Assembly: GCA_030159075.1 (NCBI GenBank)
Contig: BROG01000077.1
Span: 889,501 to 953,500 of the forward strand
From: Atrina japonica
Taxonomy: Eukaryota > Mollusca > Bivalvia > Pterioida > Pinnidae
Reading direction: 5' to 3'
Length of the DNA: 64,000 bases
Part shown: positions 11,201-57,922 of the stretch, one piece after another
Position numbering within the stretch: the first letter of the stretch is position 1
How the letters are laid out: every line of letters starts with the position of its first letter
Position numbers and translations under genes: made by a program
Notes under the pieces: generated by a model
What the model was told of the DNA's origin: nothing
Database searches by the model: none
What the model saw: only the letters and a program-made list of their open reading frames with translations

Positions 11201-12200
11201 TCGTTATACAGTGACTCGTCTGTGTCTTAAGCGGCACTGGGTTCATTTGCCGATACCGGGTCACGTGACGTAAAAAAACACTTTAAAATGACAATGGATG
11301 TGTTGCTCTTGAGCAAGTTGGCATAAAGAAATAGTATCATGTCTTCAACAATAAAATATTCCAATTAAAATTGTAACATTTCCATAGCAACAAACACTCA
11401 GGGGACCTATAACATTAACCTGAGTTGAAATATGTATGCAAGTAAAGACGGAAGGTTACACAATGTAAACTTAGATAATATTGTCAATTTTGATGAAAAT
11501 GAAGTGGTTCCTAATACTCTCAGATGTTCTTCATGCTTTGAAATCGTAGAAAAAATGACAAGTCGTCAGAAACAGATGGCTTTTCAAAAGAAATTTTTAT
11601 AAAAAAAGAAGAAGAATGCCACTGCATTTTAAAGTTTTCCACAGGGGCGGATCCAGGATTATTTGAGAGGGGGAATTGATCATTTTAATTATTACTAACA
11701 TTACTAAATGCGAGTGCGTGCCTTCAGAGGCGAGGGGTCTGGGCCATTTTGAATTTTTCAAAGGGGGAGGGTTGCAACCTAAATCCGCCAATGTCACATG
11801 TGGGTGGCATAATTCCTTCATTAAAATTGGCCAAAAATGCATTTATCTTATATTTACAAATGGTGTCAGCGATTTGTTAGCTTTATATATCACCGATGGT
11901 GTGAGAATCAGGTATTGTACTAGTTCAGGACCTATTTACTGATAGACGTGACTTTATGACAAATTGTCTTGACTTTGATGTAAAATGGGGACTCCGGGGC
12001 AACCCATTCCTGGCCTCATTAAAAGTGGCTGCCTGGATAAATAGTGGAAAAAAACTGAGTTGAAACCCAACATGATAAACTGACATATTTTAATATTTAT
12101 TCCGTTTAATCCAGAAATATAATGAAAATTCCTAAAATGAAGTAAACCTTACCTTTTATCATTACAGGTACGAGTATAATATAGGCTAAGTACAGTTTTA
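7704..12200. other. Intergenic region, simple repeats only
   Basis: No gene recognised. It holds an (AC)n tract at about 8205-8240, A/T-rich low-complexity stretches at 7855-7980 and 8890-9000, a (TTA)n-like tract at 9128-9190 and a short (TA)n at 9888-9902. A possible AATAAA for the upstream gene occurs near 8258. Open frames of 60-106 codons here are rich in F, L, I, Y and N and have no splice or domain support. Confidence 0.5.
11643..11835 (+). repeat. Interspersed repeat starting GGGGCGGATCCAGG
   Basis: The GC-richer patch begins ACAGGGGCGGATCCAGG and carries GGCGAGGGGTCTGGGCC and AAAGGGGGAGGG. Similar starts head short interspersed elements in many marine invertebrate genomes. Ends and target duplication are not clear, so the family is not assigned. 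Confidence 0.4.
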
Positions 12201-13279
12201 TATGGTGGCTGATTTGTGCCATGTCGAGTTTTCGTTATTTCGGGGCGTTAAGACGACATAATGAAAAGACGACAAAATTATGGTGAAAAAAAACGATAAA
12301 ATAACCCACAAGTTAACGACTTACTTTTGTCGTATCTGCGCCTGGTGTTTTGTTGCCGGTCTTTTCTTACCCCAGTGTAGTGTCCTTTTTTCTTTAAGTC
12401 AGTCTAGTCCGTAATAATTGAGTTATAAAATGACCTAACCCAGGGTGGTGTCATTTTTTTCTATAAGTCAGTGCAGTCCGTAATAATTAAGATATAAGGT
12501 GACGTACTCCAGGATGGAGTCCTTTTTTATTTAATTCAGTCTAGTCCGTAATAATTAAGGTATAGAGTGGCCTACCCCAGGCTGGTGTACTTTTGGCTGT
12601 AAGTCAGTCTAGTTCGGGATAATTACGCTGTAAAGTGACCTACTTCAGGGTGGTGTCCTTGTTTGTATAAGTTGGTGTTGTCCGTAATGATTAAGCTATA
12701 ATTATGGTAACCTACCACAAGGTAGTGTCCTTTTACTAGAATTCGGCTCTGTTCGTAATAATTAAGCTATATAGTAACCTATCGCAGGGTAGTTTCCTTT
12801 TTACTGCGAGTCGGTCTAGTATGACTAGTAAACTTTAATTAATTTACGTAAATATTTAAATCAAATAAATCTTTTACCATTTCTAACACAGATATTCTAA
12901 TAACATACATTTTTTTCTTTCTGGAATATTTGTTCTGTGCGGTATTGTTTTATTCTATATTGGCGGGGAAGAAAGACGACAAGACGAAAAGACGACCGAT
13001 TTTAAGGTTGCAAATTTGCGAGGTGAAAAGACGACATAACGAAAAGACGACAATTTACGGGGTAAAAAGGCGACAATAAAGTCGTAAATTATGCGGGGTA
13101 AAAAAAAACCCCGACACAAACCGCCAGGCGAAAAGACGACAAAAGTAAATCGCTAATTTGCGGGTTAGTTTTTCGTCTTTTCGCCTTAATTTTGTGGTCT
13201 TTTCGTTGTGTCGTCTTTTCGTTTTGTCGTGTTTTCGCCCCGAAATAACGAAAAATCGACATGGCACAATTCAGCCACC
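12197..13279. mobile_element. 1.08-kb non-autonomous inverted-repeat DNA element with internal minisatellite
   Basis: The left end reads TGGTGGCTGATTTGTGCCA and the right end is its near-perfect inverse (TGGCACAATTCAGCCACCA). The terminal repeats run on for about 90 bases, through CGTTATTTCGGGGCG and then several CGAAAAGACGACA units. TA flanks both tips, fitting a TA target-site duplication (Tc1/mariner-like or similar). The core 12361-12830 is a 60-bp tandem repeat. No transposase is present. The superfamily is uncertain. Confidence 0.75.
12361..12830. repeat. 60-bp minisatellite inside the inverted-repeat element
   Basis: About eight diverged units, each holding CCCAGG(G)TGGTGTCCTTTTT, a variable AAGTCAGTCTAG and TCCGTAATAATTAAG. 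Units lie between the two terminal inverted repeats and are confined to the element. Confidence 0.75.
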
Positions 13280-15101
13280 ATAATTTTACTTAATTTATTA
13301 TCCGTATTTTTGGATGATGATTACTTTTATATCCGCTGTACATTCCTACTTTTACTATCTTTCCGGAGAAAGCCGAGAGGCGAGAAACGCTTATTATTAT
13401 AATATTTATAAAATAAATGCATTAGCTTGCTCTAAATATTAATGAGATCATAGTAAGCTTGGCCTTCGTCATAATTAAAAGTTTATGTTAACTTAATAAG
13501 GTCCATGACAAAGTGCATATCAAATAAAAACAGTCACATTGTATATTGATGACGTCATTAGTGACCTTGAACGCAAGCCGGGAAGAAACGCTTGGTGTGA
13601 TAAGTGGAATTTTACCATAACTCCAGCGATATTGAGTGTGTACGTATCATTTGAGTATTTGTGAGTTGTGAAGGTGATTTATTGTGCAATAATTTGTTTG
13701 TTATGTATGTTAGTTACTTCAATTACTTAATGAACATTTCTTTTGTCTCGCACCTTACTGCTCTTAGTGGCGTTTCATTATGCAGTCAATAAAGAACATG
13801 GCCGAACCTCATGCATACCGCATTGAACATGTGGTTTTTTTTTTTTATTTCCATAAACTGTATTATCATATTAAGGCATCCGTCTTTTTAGTTTTTGCCC
13901 CCTAAAAGAACTTTTCATGAGTTTTTTTATTTGTAATATGTGATCACTAACTTGTTATAAAGAATATCACGGAAAAAATAGTAAAAACTTTGAAGTATTT
14001 TGTATGATACGCTCTCTATTATTCATGGTTATTGAGACGCTTGTAGTTTTTTCTGTTGATGATAACAAATATTATGTACTCTGTGAGTGTACTTAGCATG
14101 AGAAACATCTTTTTTCTGAATATTGTGATCATGATATGTAATTGAAAGTGTTGTAAGCAGGCACTTACCATTGGTTCTTATCTGACATATCAGCCTGTCG
14201 GACCGAGTCCTAGGAAACGTTTTTTTTCAACTGAATTCCATTCTTGCATTAGGTCAATTCATTCCTATTTTTCCTTGATTTGTGTGTATCATGCATTGTT
14301 TAAGTAAGAAATCATTAATAAACATCAGGGGCAGCAAAAACTAGTGTTGAATCTAGAGCAACATAACATGGCGTCGTGCCATGCCCTTTTTCATACTGTC
14401 AGTCACCAATAGACCCCCCCCCAAAAAAATCAATTAGCAATATTGCCTAATGACTAAAATATTCTATTTGCGAAACCCTCTTCCCTATCATTTATTCCCT
14501 AATCTGTTAATTGCCCCAATTACCCGTGTCAGGTCTATGTTTATTTCAGGGTTGATCAGTTTAAATAGCCTCAGGTAATCACCCAAGATGGGGCACTCAA
14601 ACTGACAAACAACTGAATTGCAGAAGGCCTATGTTGGTTGGGAATATTGGCAAACTCACTGAATTTTCGCTGTTTTCAAATGGCTAGAAAATCTCATGTA
14701 TATGTGAAATGTTTGTAAAAAATAAATGTACATGCAAATGTCTTGTGACAAAATATCCCATTAAAGAAGTTTCTGTTCTGCTATGTGACTGAATTCATCG
14801 TTTGATGCAGGCTCTGGATCCTGCATTGGACAATAGTTTGTGTCCATGGACACATGGATTTTAAACCAATTCACGCAAACTGCTTGTAGTTTCATGTTGT
14901 ACAAAGTACATGAAATACAAAGGAATTCACTAATGACCTTTTGAAGCCATGATCATGATGAAAATAACACAAGGTTATTTACAACATTCTCGTAAGCGGC
15001 GGTTGTAATTCTATCGGGGATCGTGGACATTTTTGTGAGTAGTGAACAATAAATATAGCGGGTGTTTTATGACACTATCTTATTGAAAGAGTTAACCGGA
15101 C
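13280..15101. other. Upstream region of ZFR; possible promoter, nothing coding recognised
   Basis: A palindromic CRE site TGACGTCA lies at 13550-13557 in a locally GC-richer patch (13550-13680) that could be the ZFR promoter with a non-coding first exon; the spacing to the first recognised coding exon is about 4 kb. No TATA box or initiator is evident. The rest is AT-rich with no repeat I can name. Confidence 0.3.
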
Positions 15102-15925
15102 CAAGGGTTAGAAAAATTGGTAAAAATGCACTTGCCCTTTGGGCGAGTAATTACACAATTTCCACTCGCCAGAACTCATTTTGCACTCGCCAAAGTATGA
15201 AACCGTAGTATTTAAAAGAAGATGTGTTAAGAGTGTATCAAAAATATTTTTCAAAGTAAACAGATCTTACATGTATGTGACTTACCAGATTAGATACTTT
15301 TTATTTAACAAATTGTCATTTTTTTCTAATCAAGTACTTATTACAAAGGAAAATATGTGAAAATCTTACCACAAATTTTGTTTGCTCTCATTTTAAGTTT
15401 TAGAATTCAAATTCTCGACTGAAATTTTGATTGCCCACCAAGAAAATCTGGTTGCTGCAAAGAAAATAATATTTCATTTAATTTTGTGCTTTTTAAATTT
15501 ATTGTTATTCTAATAGATAAATTTTTATACAATATATACAGTGTATTATCTCTGAATGATCATTTACATCTAAATTAACTGTAAATGCATCATTATTATT
15601 ACTAGTATCAATTACTATTATTACTATTTTATGATGTTGCTACTTCCAGACATGTCTTAAAAACAATGTCAATTATAAAAGTAAGTTTTCACAATTGTTA
15701 GATGAAAACAATAGCCATCCATTTCTATGTATTTCAGTAAAACTTTTATTTAGAGTAACTATTTTACTTTTATCATTCAATTTAATTCAGAATTTACAAC
15801 TTTTTTAAAACATTGTATAGTGTTCTGATTATTTTACCAAATCCTGAAATTCAGTTCTGTTCGGTATTGGTTCTTTTATTTACACACATCCAACATCCAC
15901 TTCCTCCAAAAAATGCAAGTATTAG

Positions 15926-17295
15926 CAGTGTTTCAGATTGAAATGGAACATTATAGGACATACGGCCTATTTCATAAAAAAGTCTAGGCCATTTTGTCTT
16001 AAACATCAAAATATTTTAGGCCATATTTTTTTTAGCAAAAACAATGAAAAAGGTAAGTCAATGCACAAAAGGTCATTTAATATTCATTTTTTTTGCAGCA
16101 ACAATACTGAACAGTTTTCTGTTGGTTTTGTTTTTCCATGTAGATAATGCTTCATAAAAATCAAAATTTTCCAATCTTTCACCATTTATCCTTATTCTCA
16201 TTAACTTATCTTGAGTCTCAGTATGAAGTCGATTGCGCAGTGGAGTCAATGTCTGATTTTGTACCGAAAATCCACGCTCATATCCAGCTGTATTAGCTGG
16301 ACATGTCAATGCAAGTTGTGCTAACCGCATGATGTTTGGAAAATCATCTTTGTGATAGGAGGAGATGAGACCCCATAGTGATGCCATTGAGGCTGTTGGG
16401 TTCGCTGTCCCTCTGCCAAACGAATTTTCTTTGTTGGCATGTTTCACCGCTCTTGCTCTTACTCTTACAGTCTTAGTTAGGGTAACTCTTGAAACATTGC
16501 GGCACGTCTAATTACCGCAAAGTGCCATAACATACCGCAAAGCCCAACAAGACACAAGGTTCTTTAGAGGTCACTATTCTACCACATTTGGATATTATGA
16601 ACATGTTTTCCAGTTGATTTTACTGATTTCTAATACAAAAAATGAATTGTCATTTACCGATTGGGGGGGGGGGGGGGGGGGGGGGGATCTTTGACAGAGG
16701 CCGTTTTCACAATCACTCGTAAATCTAAGTGAAATATTGTGAAGATGGTTTCTGGAAATAATCCTCTTTGTGGTAATAATATTTATTATTTATATCGAAT
16801 TTACACAAACAAGTGGGAAACAATTTAAAATCATAAAAAGTTAGAATGGTGACTTTTGAAGAACCAAGTGTCTTCCTTATAGTAAACCCCCCCCCCCCCC
16901 CCCCCCCCTTGCAGTACCTTGTGGCAATTAGCTACACCAATTAATTTGACGCTTGAATTTGAGACAAATGGTGATACCTCTTATTACACCAAGCGCTTGA
17001 ACGACCAAGAAGTATACTGTATTTTTAGCTGGAACTCCTCGTGCGTTTAGACTGAGAATATATGTATATTTATAAATTCCGAATGAAATATTAGGGTGCG
17101 AAAATTGCTGGTAGATCATATAGTGATAAACTATCGTTGGAAAATGACTGTCCGTTTCAAGCAGAAATTTATCGGCCATCCTGTCCGCTTGACAGAGAAG
17201 TAGTTGGCCATTTTGGCAGATACAAGGCACATTTTTCGGCCATTTGGAATTTTAATCGGCAAATTGCCGATGGCCGACGGCAATCTGAAACACTG
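15926..17295 (-). mobile_element. hAT element copy 1 (1370 bp)
   Basis: Terminal inverted repeats are exact over 15 bases: CAGTGTTTCAGATTG at 15926 and CAATCTGAAACACTG ending at 17295. The flanks share ATTAG directly against each tip. It is nearly identical along its whole length to 47960-49296. The only substantial frame is the C-terminal transposase piece at 16073-16447 on the minus strand, so it is a deletion derivative. It contains a run of 24 G (16663-16686) and a run of 22 C (16887-16908), against 9 and 10 in the other copy. Confidence 0.85.
16073..16447 (-). pseudogene. hAT transposase C-terminal (dimerisation) fragment, copy 1
   Basis: An open frame of 124 codons shows the hAT C-terminal dimerisation signature: LALTCPANTAGYERGFSVQN, then LRNRL, then DKLMRIRINGE and FDFYEALSTW. 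This resembles the C-terminus of ZNF862-like hAT transposases (P-S/N-x-ERxFS, RNRL, L-M-R-I). The N-terminal zinc finger and catalytic DDE part are absent, so it cannot be an active transposase. The frame is kept open in both copies of the element. Confidence 0.75.
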
Positions 17296-17715
17296 ATTAG
17301 CAGTCAATACTTGATGTGTTCTGTGACATTTTCGGCCATGAGGTAAAGACTAACTTGTTTAATTGTCAATAAAATAATTATTTAAGTTTCTAATTGTTTT
17401 TGTAATGTATTTTGAACTAAAAAGAGAAGGCAATGATCACTTTTGCAAATTAAAAGGGAATCCGGATTTTCAGTACGGCGTCGGTGCCAGTGGACCTACT
17501 CGCCAAACGGGTGAGTTCATTGTCGATATTTACTCGCCTGAAATGATTTCTTACTCGCCAATGGGAGCGGGCAAGTGGATTCTTCGAACCCTGGGATCCA
17601 CATGTTGATATTAATCCCTCATATTTGAATAAGATAATCAGTGTCTTTGCAGAAATGGGAAACATTATTAACTAATAAGTGACAAATTTTGAAATTTACC
17701 TTTTCAGCAGAGACG

Positions 17716-52553
<34,838 letters not shown>

Positions 52554-53325
52554 TTCGCTTTCCAGATGCATGTGAACAGTCAAATATATACCATGTATAA
52601 GTTTACCTGAGGTCACACATACCTTTGGACAATGCTTTGGAAATTTACCAATCACAACAACAGAAATTTTCACTTGATTTTTCTTTTGACAAGTGACTTG
52701 TAAATATGTTTCATTTGATAGCTTGAAATGTATATTTTCATTTTGTGTGCCCTTTTCATCCAAATCAGTTTCTGTGTGCTTCAGGCTTCATAAGTGGAAA
52801 GATATATAGCAAACAAAAAGTTATTGTTTGTAGTGTATAACAAAAGTGTATTTACATAGTATAATTTTTGTCACACATTTTCTGTATGTTTTATATTGTC
52901 TTGCCCATTACAATGTATAAAATACATACACATATTTTTCTGCATTTACAATTATTTTCTGTTCTTCATACCTAATGACACTTGATCTGTTCACTTAGCA
53001 GTACTAACTAAAATATAGTACAAGAGTGCTAGAAAGAAGGTAAACTACTAATTGGTCAGATTTGTTTTTCCATTAATGAAACAGTAGAACCTCAAAATGT
53101 AAGTATTTGTGGAATATGTGATTCAGATTGTCACACTTTGTTTCCCTGTAAATTCATGATCATTACAAATTTCCATGCTTTTCTACAAGAGGCATATCAA
53201 CTTGTCAAGTAATAGCAGTTACTGTTGTTTAGTTTTGACATTTTTGTATAAAATATTTCCAGTAGAATGTTTTATTTTTTCAGAAAAAGTGTGTTTTCAT
53301 ATGGTATGTCTTTAAAAATAATGGA

Positions 53326-53331
53326 AATAAA
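53326..53331 (+). promoter_or_regulatory. Candidate poly(A) signal of ZFR
   Basis: AATAAA about 770 bases after the ZFR stop; a second lies at 53600-53605. The 3' UTR sequence 52554-53330 is AT-rich without repeats, as expected for a long UTR. Confidence 0.5.
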
Positions 53332-53811
53332 CTGTTAAGAATAGTATTTTGTTCAATATCGTTCCATTGATTACCTTGAGGCAAAAGCTGTAAACAGATC
53401 CTGAGATTCTGATTGCCCATATTTGTTTTAAGATTTGAAATTATGAAAATGATTGTTAGGAAGTATTGTTAACTGAGCATACACAGAATGCTGTTATGGT
53501 ATTTTGGTATTTTTGTGAACATTTTTTTGAGGTATTGATACTTATATTGTTTTGTAACAAGTTGCTTCATTATTCCATTCTTTTGTTTTGGGTACATGAA
53601 ATAAATTGAACAAATGTAACAAAAATCTGTTTCTTTTATTTGCAAGCATATCAAATTACTGTATACAGGGTTATTTTTGCCCCGTGTTATATCGCCCTAA
53701 TGTATACAGTATAAACAAGCTCATAGCTTGGACGTCTTAGGATGAATTTATGGTTACAGGGTTTGCATTCCAAGTTTTTTATTCTGTGTGTAGTAGTACA
53801 GAGGATATTTG

Positions 53812-53960
53812 CCGAGATAGCTCAGTTGTTAAGAGCGTCCTGCAAGTGTTGGGGAGGTCCTGGGTTAGATTCCAGGCCTGGCTGCACATTTTTCCACACC
53901 TACTACATTAGGCGCCCAACTGGTGTGGTGTTAAGTGTCTTGACGTGGATTTCTTGAGGT
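53812..53960 (+). mobile_element. tRNA-derived SINE, copy 1
   Basis: The head reads like a tRNA: GCCGAGATAGCTCAGTTGTT (box A) and GGGTTAGATTCC (box B) about 45 bases later, then CACACCTACTACATTAGGCG and GCCCAACTGGTGTGGTGTTA. It is followed by a related copy at 54001. A functional tRNA is unlikely because the acceptor-stem pairing is poor and box B is altered. Confidence 0.65.
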
Positions 53961-54000
53961 AGAAATCTAGTTAAGGGGGAAGAGTGGCAGTGCAGAGGGT

Positions 54001-54185
54001 ATCGGCCCAAAAAGCTCAGTTGGTAAGAGTGTCCTGCTAGTGTCCAGTAGGTTCTGGGTTTGATTGCTTGTCTGACTGAACATTTTCTCTCGCCTACTAC
54101 ATGTGTAATACCCAACATGACTAGAACGTCTGAGACAGTCTTTCTGGTGAAACTCGTTCTACAACTCCAACACCAAAATGATATG
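54001..54185 (+). mobile_element. tRNA-derived SINE, copy 2
   Basis: GCCCAAAAAGCTCAGTTGGT (box A), GGGTTTGATTGC (degraded box B), then CGCCTACTACATGTGTAATA and CCCAAC as in copy 1. The two heads differ at many sites, so these are independent or old copies. Confidence 0.6.
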
Positions 54186-54409
54186 TCAATCAAAAACCCC
54201 TCGCTGTAGTAACGTCTGTAGCATTAAATTATGCCACTTAAATGGTTGATGACGTCCCATACAAGTGAAAAATGCTACTATATTGCATTAATTCAAGAAA
54301 ACGACACAACCGTGTGAAAAAAACCGACATGCTATGAATTTGATTTCTCTGCTGGATATACAACTTTGGGGCATGTCAGTTTTTGGGACAGAGAAGTAAA
54401 AATGACAAG

Positions 54410-54660
54410 AGTGGGTGTCGTATAGAAAAGCTTTCGCATATAGAATCTTCCTCCCTACTCCCTGGAAAGATTTATATATAGAAATCTCTCCTCAGGAAAA
54501 TTTACTTTATAGAAAATCTTCCCTCCAGAAGAAATACTATACAGAAAACATTCCCCCATGGAAAGTTTTTTATATATAGAAAATATCCCCATTTATAGAA
54601 AATGTTAATTCCCGGAATTTTTTCTATATAGAAAACATTTCCCTCAAATCCAAAAATAAT
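54410..54660. repeat. Irregular repeat rich in TATAGAAAA and TCCCC
   Basis: Phrases of the type TATAGAAAAT-CTTCCC recur about eight times at uneven spacing of 25-45 bases. It looks like a decayed minisatellite; a related phrase recurs near 55250 (AAAGAAAATGTTCTCCCCTGG). Confidence 0.5.
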
Positions 54661-55286
54661 AATAAATCTGTTCACTGATTATTTATAGATATATACTATG
54701 AAGAGAACTTATTTTGAGACAAACTTTTAAGATTCTTTTTCACTTATTTTATTCAAACTTAAAAGTTTTCACATATTTTGAGTGTTACAATGTCTGTACC
54801 ACTATAAAATTTATCAAAAATTTATTAAAACTGGACCATAAAATTCGTTCGTAAATCTTGATATGTCTGGATTTTACATACTAAGCCATATAATCAAAGT
54901 AAACTAAATAAGCATTTTCAGTACCTTTAAGATTTTGACATTTTCTGGGCCATGCAATATTCCATGAAATACATTGTATATTCAAATAATCTTGAGTTTT
55001 TGATTAAATCACGAGTGAAATAAAAAAAATTTTATTGCGGTTACTGAAAGAAACATTAAATTTTGATATTATTTGACACTGAAAATTGTGTGAATTGCAC
55101 CGTTTTGTTTACATTTCATGAATTTAGAATCCTGGATAATAGTTTGAATAAAAACTTTTCTATCTATAACCGACATAAAAGTCAAAAGTCAAACCTGTAA
55201 CGGACAGGTGGGAATGTATTTCATACAGGAAAGGTTGAATAAATTATATAAAGAAAATGTTCTCCCCTGGCGGAAGCTTTTCTATT

Positions 55287-56627
55287 AGGGTTGTCAAATC
55301 GGTTAATTTCTATTAACCGGTTAACCGAATGTTTTCCCGATCAAGTACTCGGTTACTCGATCACTTGTTCACTGTAATTCCAGACCCAGATATTATTAGT
55401 GGGAGGTGCAAGGATATATTTATATGCTCTAGGAGGTATATTATCTTTTATCCGACAAAAAAATAATTCTTTTAATCATAATAAAGCTATGTGGGTCATT
55501 CTATAGCTTTTGGAGACTACATAAGGGAGGACCGTTTTGTCTTATTTCACATTGGTAGGTTTATTAATATTTAAAATGAAAGCTTCAGCGGGCGCAAGTT
55601 GATCAAGAGACAGTTCTAGAAGATTCGGTAATGTGCTTCCCGATAATATTTCAGTGTATTGATTTTATTGAATTAAGCCAAATGTAAAGGAACCCTAATA
55701 CCCTTAAAGGATTCAGCAATGTATCGTTGTATTCACTTAAACGTTTTGATATAGCTACTAGTAAATATAATGTAAATGGTGGTATTTCCTTAGTTTAACC
55801 AGCGATTAAGCATAACGTATCTCTTAACGGTTTTAAAGACAAAATTTTATTAAAATTAAATTATTATACTTGAAAACAATTCATCACATGTAGATATATC
55901 CCAGATGTAAAATACAAACAACTCCCGCTAGAGTTTAGCAAATCAAGTGACACGTATAAAAACACTAATTGTTGTATAAACACATTTCTTTTGAGGATAG
56001 ACGGTGGGTCAAATAAGTTGGATGATCATTTTCCACATTTAAGTAGTAATATTCCCACAGTCACCCGTATATGGAGTTTATATTTCACAAAAGATCCGAT
56101 ATACCAGAGCGTGTTTAACATATGAACATTTCATATACAGATGTAATCTACTCACTGACAAATTATTGGCACAGATATTTCGAAAACCGCGTTTGTTGTC
56201 AACGTTCCGCTAATTTTACGGTCGGTATAGTAGTCTGTTTCACCAGGTGAAATGTTGAGTTGCCTTTTCGTTGGCGGTTGTTGAGACGTCTATACCAATT
56301 GTGACGAGGATTCTTTCCTCGCGTATTTCATTTGGACTTGACTGTGGACTCACGGCGGGTGTGAACGATCGACAGGGGATGCTTACTCCTCCATGGCACC
56401 TGATCCCACCTCTTGGTCTATAGGTCCGTGTTTGTCCATTTTTACCAGATTTGTATCTACATCCTGTACATCCCAATGATTTATACTTTGGTATCTGAGA
56501 TGTTTTGTATTTTATTTTTAATATTTTAAAAATACAAAATACACGTGATTTTTAAATTATGTTCAAGTAACCGAATACTGATTTTAGTATTCGATATTCG
56601 ATTAACCAGTTACTCGTTGACAACCTA
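55287..56627. mobile_element. 1.34-kb inverted-repeat DNA element
   Basis: The left end TAGGGTTGTCAAATCGGTTAA and the inverse of the right end (TAGGTTGTCAACGAGTAACTG, GGTTAATCG) pair over about 30 bases with mismatches. Both ends hold TTAACCGGTTAACCG- or CGATTAACC-type motifs. No transposase is recognisable. The 78-codon minus-strand frame at 56240-56476 overlaps a patch with ACAGGGGATGCTTACTCCTC and GCACCTGATCCCACCTC, a motif that recurs in mollusc repeats, so another element may be nested there. Confidence 0.6.
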
Positions 56628-57063
56628 TAGTTGGATAATTGGACACACTTTTGAGTCCGCCAAATACTTTTGAGCATCTCGAAGTTTCAGAGATTTATTC
56701 CGTTTAGTCATTTTCTCATTATTGTTTGAAATTTTTCGGACACATTTCTCCAATTTGCCGCCCCGTACTTTGATATTATTTAAATGATAATGGCAAAGTG
56801 TAATTTTAATCGGGTTCTCTTTATCATTATAAACTTTCCAATAGTATACAACTGAAAATATGTATAGAGTGTGTAAAGCAGGGAACAAATCGCCAGATTA
56901 ATGGCATAAGTGGACATGAGTGTAACTGGTGAAGCTTGACATCTAGGACCACAAACCGAGATTGATAAATATGTACATGTACTTGACATTTGTAATAAGT
57001 ATCACGTATGATTTTACATTACATGTACATGTATATGGAAACTCATTCGTTGACTTTCTTGTC

Positions 57064-57208
<145 letters not shown>

Positions 57209-57873
57209 AGAGGTCAATTTAATTCATTTTAAAGATTCATTTTCCGAAAGAGGCAACATGAAATCTTTGTAATTTTCGGGAGAGGACGACCCTTTCCAAC
57301 ATCAATTTATGTTATTTCAAAATGATAGATTTTCCAATTCGTTCTATTTTATTGTACAAAGCTTTTCTGGATATAATAAACTGTAGTCTTCTTAATTCTA
57401 AGCTCAGATATTGTAAAGAAGGGATAAAATAACAATTTACGACATTGCATTTACTTCAAATAAAATTTTATTTTGTATTTATAGGTAATCTGTAACGTAC
57501 GTTTTATAGGAGGTAATATGCAGATGCTGAAAACATTCAGAAGATGTAGTAATTTGCCAAATATTTTCGTTTGGTTAATTTGTATGTTATATCGAATCAA
57601 TTTGTTTCTGGCTGGATACCAAGGTATATTTAAAATTAATACATGTTCTGTAATCTGTTATTTTCCCTGGAAAGTGATATTGTTGTAGAGAATATCTTCT
57701 GATTAAACCTCATGATAACAAACAGCCTTTTTGATGATGGAATTTATTTTAATGTTATACTTCATCATTCGATGAATCATTTAGATAACACATGAACAAT
57801 ACAAATCGTTAAATAAAATGGCGAGTGTCTTGATCTATCGCCAATTGACGCGTTGATCTCATCGTGCATTGTT

Positions 57874-57922
57874 TACGTCATTCTATTGTGACGTCATAAT
57901 AACATAGTTAATAATGACGTCA
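57874..57922. promoter_or_regulatory. Cluster of three CRE-like sites
   Basis: TTACGTCA at 57874-57881, TGACGTCA at 57889-57896 and TGACGTCA at 57915-57922. CREB/ATF family proteins bind such palindromes. No gene start is assigned next to it, so a regulatory role is inference. Confidence 0.35.

Larger units (their letters stand above)
15102..17593 (-). mobile_element. Outer hAT-like element, interrupted by a second hAT element
   Basis: The left end CAAGGGTTAGAAAAATT...CACTTGCCCT and the inverse of the right end (CAGGGTTCGAAGAATCCAC, CACTTGCCCGC) form imperfect terminal repeats. Both ends carry clustered ACTCGCC/GGCGAGT subterminal motifs, as hAT elements often do. The sequence between is split by a complete second element (15926-17295). 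Without that insertion the outer element would be about 1.1 kb and codes for nothing recognisable. A clear target duplication was not found. Confidence 0.55.

Noticed and set aside
13790..13830. ATGGCCGAACCTCATGC as the true ZFR start exon
   Set aside because: It has a good start context, but no convincing donor follows and the peptide does not resemble ZFR.
53818..53880. Functional tRNA gene
   Set aside because: Box A and box B are present, but stem pairing is poor and a SINE body follows; a similar copy lies 190 bases on.
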